64,000 nt of DNA, from contig JBATLL010000091.1 in assembly GCA_049289295.1 (NCBI GenBank), forward strand, positions 1 through 64,000. The letters are read 5' to 3'. A program made the position numbers and the translations under genes. Under the pieces are notes generated by a model that had not been told where the DNA came from, made no database searches, and saw only the letters and a program-made list of their open reading frames with translations. Position 1 is the first letter of the stretch, and each line of letters opens with the position of its first letter. Of this stretch, positions 61,436 through 64,000 are shown piece by piece. The DNA comes from BOKV01 sp049289295. GTDB lineage: Bacteria > Pseudomonadota > Alphaproteobacteria > Rhizobiales > Rhizobiaceae.

Positions 61436-62218
61436 CTATTTCCTGAACGGTACCATGAGTGTCCAGCCGAGTTCTGCGGGCTTGTCGTCCTGCCATTCGC
61501 TCAGGCCGATTTTCATATTGTCATGCCCCAACGAAGGCTGGTCCACATAGGTCTTGAACAGGCGATCCCATATCGACAGGTTGAAGCCATAGTTCGAATC
61601 CGTTTCGGCAAGCTTTGTCGAGTGGTGAACGCGATGCATGTCGGGCGTCACGATCAGCAACCGCAGCACCCTGTCCGCGGCGAGTGGCAGGCGCAGGTTC
61701 GAATGGTTGAACATCGCCCCGCCATTGAGCACGATCTCGAACAGCAGAACCGCAAGCGGCGGTGCCCCGATTGCAATGATCACGGCAAATTTCCACAGCA
61801 TGGAAAGAACGATTTCGATCGGATGGAAACGCACCGCAGTCGTCACGTCGAAATCCGTGTCCGAATGGTGCATGCGGTGGACGCGCCAGAAGATGGGTAT
61901 CTTGTGGGAAGCGACGTGCGACAGCCAGATGGCGAAATCAAGCACGGCAAAGGAAACTGGCACCGACACCCACAGCGGAGCCTCGACAATGTTGAACAGG
62001 CCATAGCCATTGGTCGCCGCCCATATCGCGCCGCCGACCGCAGCACTCTTGAAAAGCAGCCGGACCAGAACCGAATCGATGATCACGATCACCCAGTTGG
62101 TGAACCAGCGCTGCATCTTCACCGGCTTGGGAACACGCCTCGGCGCAACCAGTTCCAGCAGCGCAAGGATCAGGAAAAGCCCCAGGAAAATGGCCAGGCG
62201 GATTTGAGGTTCAGACAC
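61436..62218 (-). CDS. Sterol desaturase / fatty acid hydroxylase superfamily protein
   Basis: A 260-residue membrane di-iron enzyme. The histidine clusters are complete: HVASH, HRMHHSD, FHP, HSN and HRVHHS. Four or so membrane helices surround them. Members hydroxylate or desaturate sterols, carotenoids, fatty acids or alkyl glycerols; the substrate here is unknown. GTG 62218 is chosen because AAGGAG (62231-62226 on this strand) lies seven bases before it; an in-frame ATG at 62242 lies upstream of that ribosome-binding site and is unlikely. It is convergent with the binding-protein gene. Confidence 0.88.
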   Translation of the reverse strand: MSEPQIRLAIFLGLFLILALLELVAPRRVPKPVKMQRWFTNWVIVIIDSVLVRLLFKSAAVGGAIWAATNGYGLFNIVEAPLWVSVPVSFAVLDFAIWLSHVASHKIPIFWRVHRMHHSDTDFDVTTAVRFHPIEIVLSMLWKFAVIIAIGAPPLAVLLFEIVLNGGAMFNHSNLRLPLAADRVLRLLIVTPDMHRVHHSTKLAETDSNYGFNLSIWDRLFKTYVDQPSLGHDNMKIGLSEWQDDKPAELGWTLMVPFRK

Positions 62219-62336
62219 GTAACAACTCCTTGTCCATGGCAAGCTGCCTGGTGCCAGTCCTCCCGGATCCCGATCAATGAAGCAACGGCTGCTTCAATCA
62301 ACCAGTTTCAAATGCCGGTGAAGGCGGCGATCCGGT

Positions 62337-62747
62337 TCAAATAACCTGATGGCGCGCCCTGGCACCGCGCTCGATTGCCGCACAGGCAAGCCGGTCGAGA
62401 TTGAACCTGTCCCGCAGCAACTGGAGCAGGCGCAGTTCTTCCTGCTCGAGATGCAGATCGGCTGCCGCGACATCAACCGCCAGCGCATAGGCGGTTTCAT
62501 GAAGTTTCTTCGGCAGAACCTCCATTGCATTGTCCAGTATCTGGTCGAGCCCGTCATCATCCTGCAGGATCTCGGTGCAGCGCGAGGCAGCGGCAACAAG
62601 ATCATCGGTATTGTAGCCCTTGAAGACAGGAAGCGTCTTGATGATGTCGCCGATCTTCGCCAATTCGCTGTCGGTCATCGAGCGGTCTGCAGCGGACATG
62701 GTCACCATGATATGGATGAGCGCATCGTGGGCGGTTGGTTTCGGCAT
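62337..62747 (-). CDS. TerB-like tellurite-resistance family protein
   Basis: A 136-residue helical protein with the TerB pattern of paired acidic positions (MVTMSAADRSMTDSELAKIGDIIK early and VAAADLHLEQEELRLLQLLRDRF late), which may bind metal. TerB proteins take part in tellurite resistance or stress responses, but single-gene relatives such as this are common in alphaproteobacteria with no defined role. ATG 62747 is preceded by GGGGAA on this strand. It shares orientation with the desaturase-family gene 118 bases downstream, and it is divergent from lysK. Confidence 0.75.
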   Translation of the reverse strand: MPKPTAHDALIHIMVTMSAADRSMTDSELAKIGDIIKTLPVFKGYNTDDLVAAASRCTEILQDDDGLDQILDNAMEVLPKKLHETAYALAVDVAAADLHLEQEELRLLQLLRDRFNLDRLACAAIERGARARHQVI

Positions 62748-62918
62748 ATCGGGTTCCCCAGTAAAAAACATTGAGTCGCGTTGCTGGTAAACTATGCACT
62801 GACCAGCATTGCTGCAAGCGCATAGCGCCTGATCGCCGGGTTGGAAAATTCCTGCAAATGCTCTATGACCCCGGCTGTCGGCATGAGCCGGTCCCTGACG
62901 CTATCCTGGAAAACAGAG

Positions 62919-64000
62919 ATGACTGCCATTGCCGCAAACGGCTCCGGAAGACTTACTGTCGCGCTGACACCAGAGCTGGAGGCGGCAGCCTCGAAATGCA
63001 CGGCCTGGGACTTCGAGGAAGCAAGGCGCATTGTTCGCCGCGTCGAGCGCAGCAAGGGCAGGGATCTGGTGCTTTTTGAAACCGGTTATGGCCCTTCGGG
63101 TTTGCCGCATATCGGTACCTTCGGCGAAGTCGCACGCATGACAATGGTGCGCACCGCATTCCGCGTGCTCACGGGCGACAGGATCGCAACAAAGCTGCTG
63201 TGCTTTTCCGACGACATGGACGGCATGCGCAAGGTTCCCGAAAATGTTCCGAACCCGGAAATGCTCAAACAGCACCTTGGCAAGCCGCTGACACGCGTGC
63301 CCGATCCGTTTGGCGAGTTCGAAAGCTTCGGCCATCACAACAATGCCATGCTGCGTCGCTTCCTCGACACGTTCGGCTTTGACTACGAATTCGCATCGGC
63401 AACGCAATATTACTGTTCGGGAAGATTTGACGAGATGCTCGTTCGTGCCGCAGAGCGCTATGACGACATCATGGCCGTGATGCTGCCGACCCTGGGCGAG
63501 GAACGCCAGGCAACCTACAGCCCGTTCCTGCCGATTTCCCCGAAAAGCGGCAAGGTGCTCTATGTCCCCATGAAGCAGGTGGATGCGGCCAATGGCACGA
63601 TCACCTTCGAGGATGAGGACGGGCGCGACGTCACGCTTCCTGTTACCGGCGGCAATGTGAAGTTGCAGTGGAAGCCCGATTTCGGGATGCGCTGGGCAGC
63701 CCTCGGCGTCGATTTCGAGATGTATGGCAAGGACCATCAGCCCAACGGCATCGTCTATTCCAGGATATGCCGCATCCTGGGTGCCGAACCGCCGGAGCAG
63801 TTCGTCTATGAACTGTTCCTGGACGACAAGGGCCAGAAGATATCCAAGTCAAAGGGCAACGGGATCACCATCGACCAGTGGCTGACCTACGCATCGCCGG
63901 AGAGCCTTGCTCTTTTCATGTATCAGAAGCCGAAGACCGCCAAGCGCCTGCATTTCGATGTGATACCGCGCCAGGTCGACGAGTATTTCCAGCATCTTGC
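62919..64000 (+). CDS. lysK: Class I lysyl-tRNA synthetase, 3'-truncated by the window
   Basis: The frame runs open from ATG 62919 to the end of the window (360 codons). It encodes the class I type of lysyl-tRNA synthetase, found in most archaea and in alphaproteobacteria in place of the class II LysS. The Rossmann ATP-binding signature is GPSGLPHIGTFGE and the second motif KISKSKGNG. YGKDHQPNG and CFSDDMDGMRKVP are also typical. The family length is about 520-550 residues, so roughly the last third is missing. A purine-rich stretch (GGAAAACAGAG) precedes the start. Confidence 0.95.
   Translation, partial: MTAIAANGSGRLTVALTPELEAAASKCTAWDFEEARRIVRRVERSKGRDLVLFETGYGPSGLPHIGTFGEVARMTMVRTAFRVLTGDRIATKLLCFSDDMDGMRKVPENVPNPEMLKQHLGKPLTRVPDPFGEFESFGHHNNAMLRRFLDTFGFDYEFASATQYYCSGRFDEMLVRAAERYDDIMAVMLPTLGEERQATYSPFLPISPKSGKVLYVPMKQVDAANGTITFEDEDGRDVTLPVTGGNVKLQWKPDFGMRWAALGVDFEMYGKDHQPNGIVYSRICRILGAEPPEQFVYELFLDDKGQKISKSKGNGITIDQWLTYASPESLALFMYQKPKTAKRLHFDVIPRQVDEYFQHL

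Overview
The window looks like chromosomal DNA of a moderately GC-rich alphaproteobacterium, most likely of the order Hyphomicrobiales. The evidence is the block ppk2 / phoR-pstSCAB-phoU-phoB / gcrA / argD-argF-hslO, a class I lysyl-tRNA synthetase, a SAM-II riboswitch before metZ, and GANTC sites next to gcrA. As I recall, the phosphate-to-arginine gene order matches that of Sinorhizobium. I see no tRNA, rRNA, insertion sequence, prophage or CRISPR array.

Layout. (1) 1-5064: leucine/isovalerate degradation operon (mccB-mccA-hmgL-liuC), entered inside mccB. (2) 5090-6623: ornithine decarboxylase behind a long structured leader that holds a 34-codon open frame. (3) 6739-7164: a hotdog thioesterase. 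(4) 7183-20614: a 13-kb cassette made of a 2460-residue LEPR-xLL/DUF4347 surface protein with Ig/cadherin-like repeats, a TolC-type lipoprotein, two membrane-fusion proteins, and a PqqD-like/M50 protease/HlyD fusion. It has no ABC ATPase, and it is the best candidate here for a poorly described export system. (5) 20720-28273: ureidoglycolate lyase, XdhC, an acyl-CoA dehydrogenase pair, an agmatine-deiminase-like enzyme with a possible Tat signal, a proline-racemase-family protein with Ser/Thr in place of the two Cys, and a lytic transglycosylase. (6) 28501-32190: a form II CO-dehydrogenase-like coxSLM operon. (7) 32349-36147: TrkH, a nitronate monooxygenase, and an anchored protein of unknown function. 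(8) 36164-44755: PPK2 polyphosphate kinase and the complete phosphate regulon core. (9) 44810-49005: gcrA facing argD-argF-hslO across a region packed with GANTC sites and DnaA-box-like sequences. (10) 49283-54030: an RND efflux pair. (11) 54034-64000: apaG, a CDP-alcohol phosphatidyltransferase, metZ with promoter, SAM-II riboswitch and terminator, a long dCTP deaminase, a pentapeptide-repeat protein, a family 2 glycosyltransferase, an orphan binding protein, a sterol-desaturase-family enzyme, a TerB-like protein, and the 5' part of lysK.

How the genes work together. Regions 1 and 5 supply acyl-CoA and nitrogen catabolism. Region 8 senses and imports phosphate and stores or mobilises polyphosphate. 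Region 9 joins arginine synthesis to a cell-cycle regulator, and ornithine is the shared metabolite of argF, argD and the distant decarboxylase. Region 4 appears to be a self-contained surface-protein production and export unit. Most regulation visible here is at the RNA level (odc leader, argD leader hairpin, SAM-II switch, intrinsic terminators). The only transcription regulators encoded are PhoB and GcrA.
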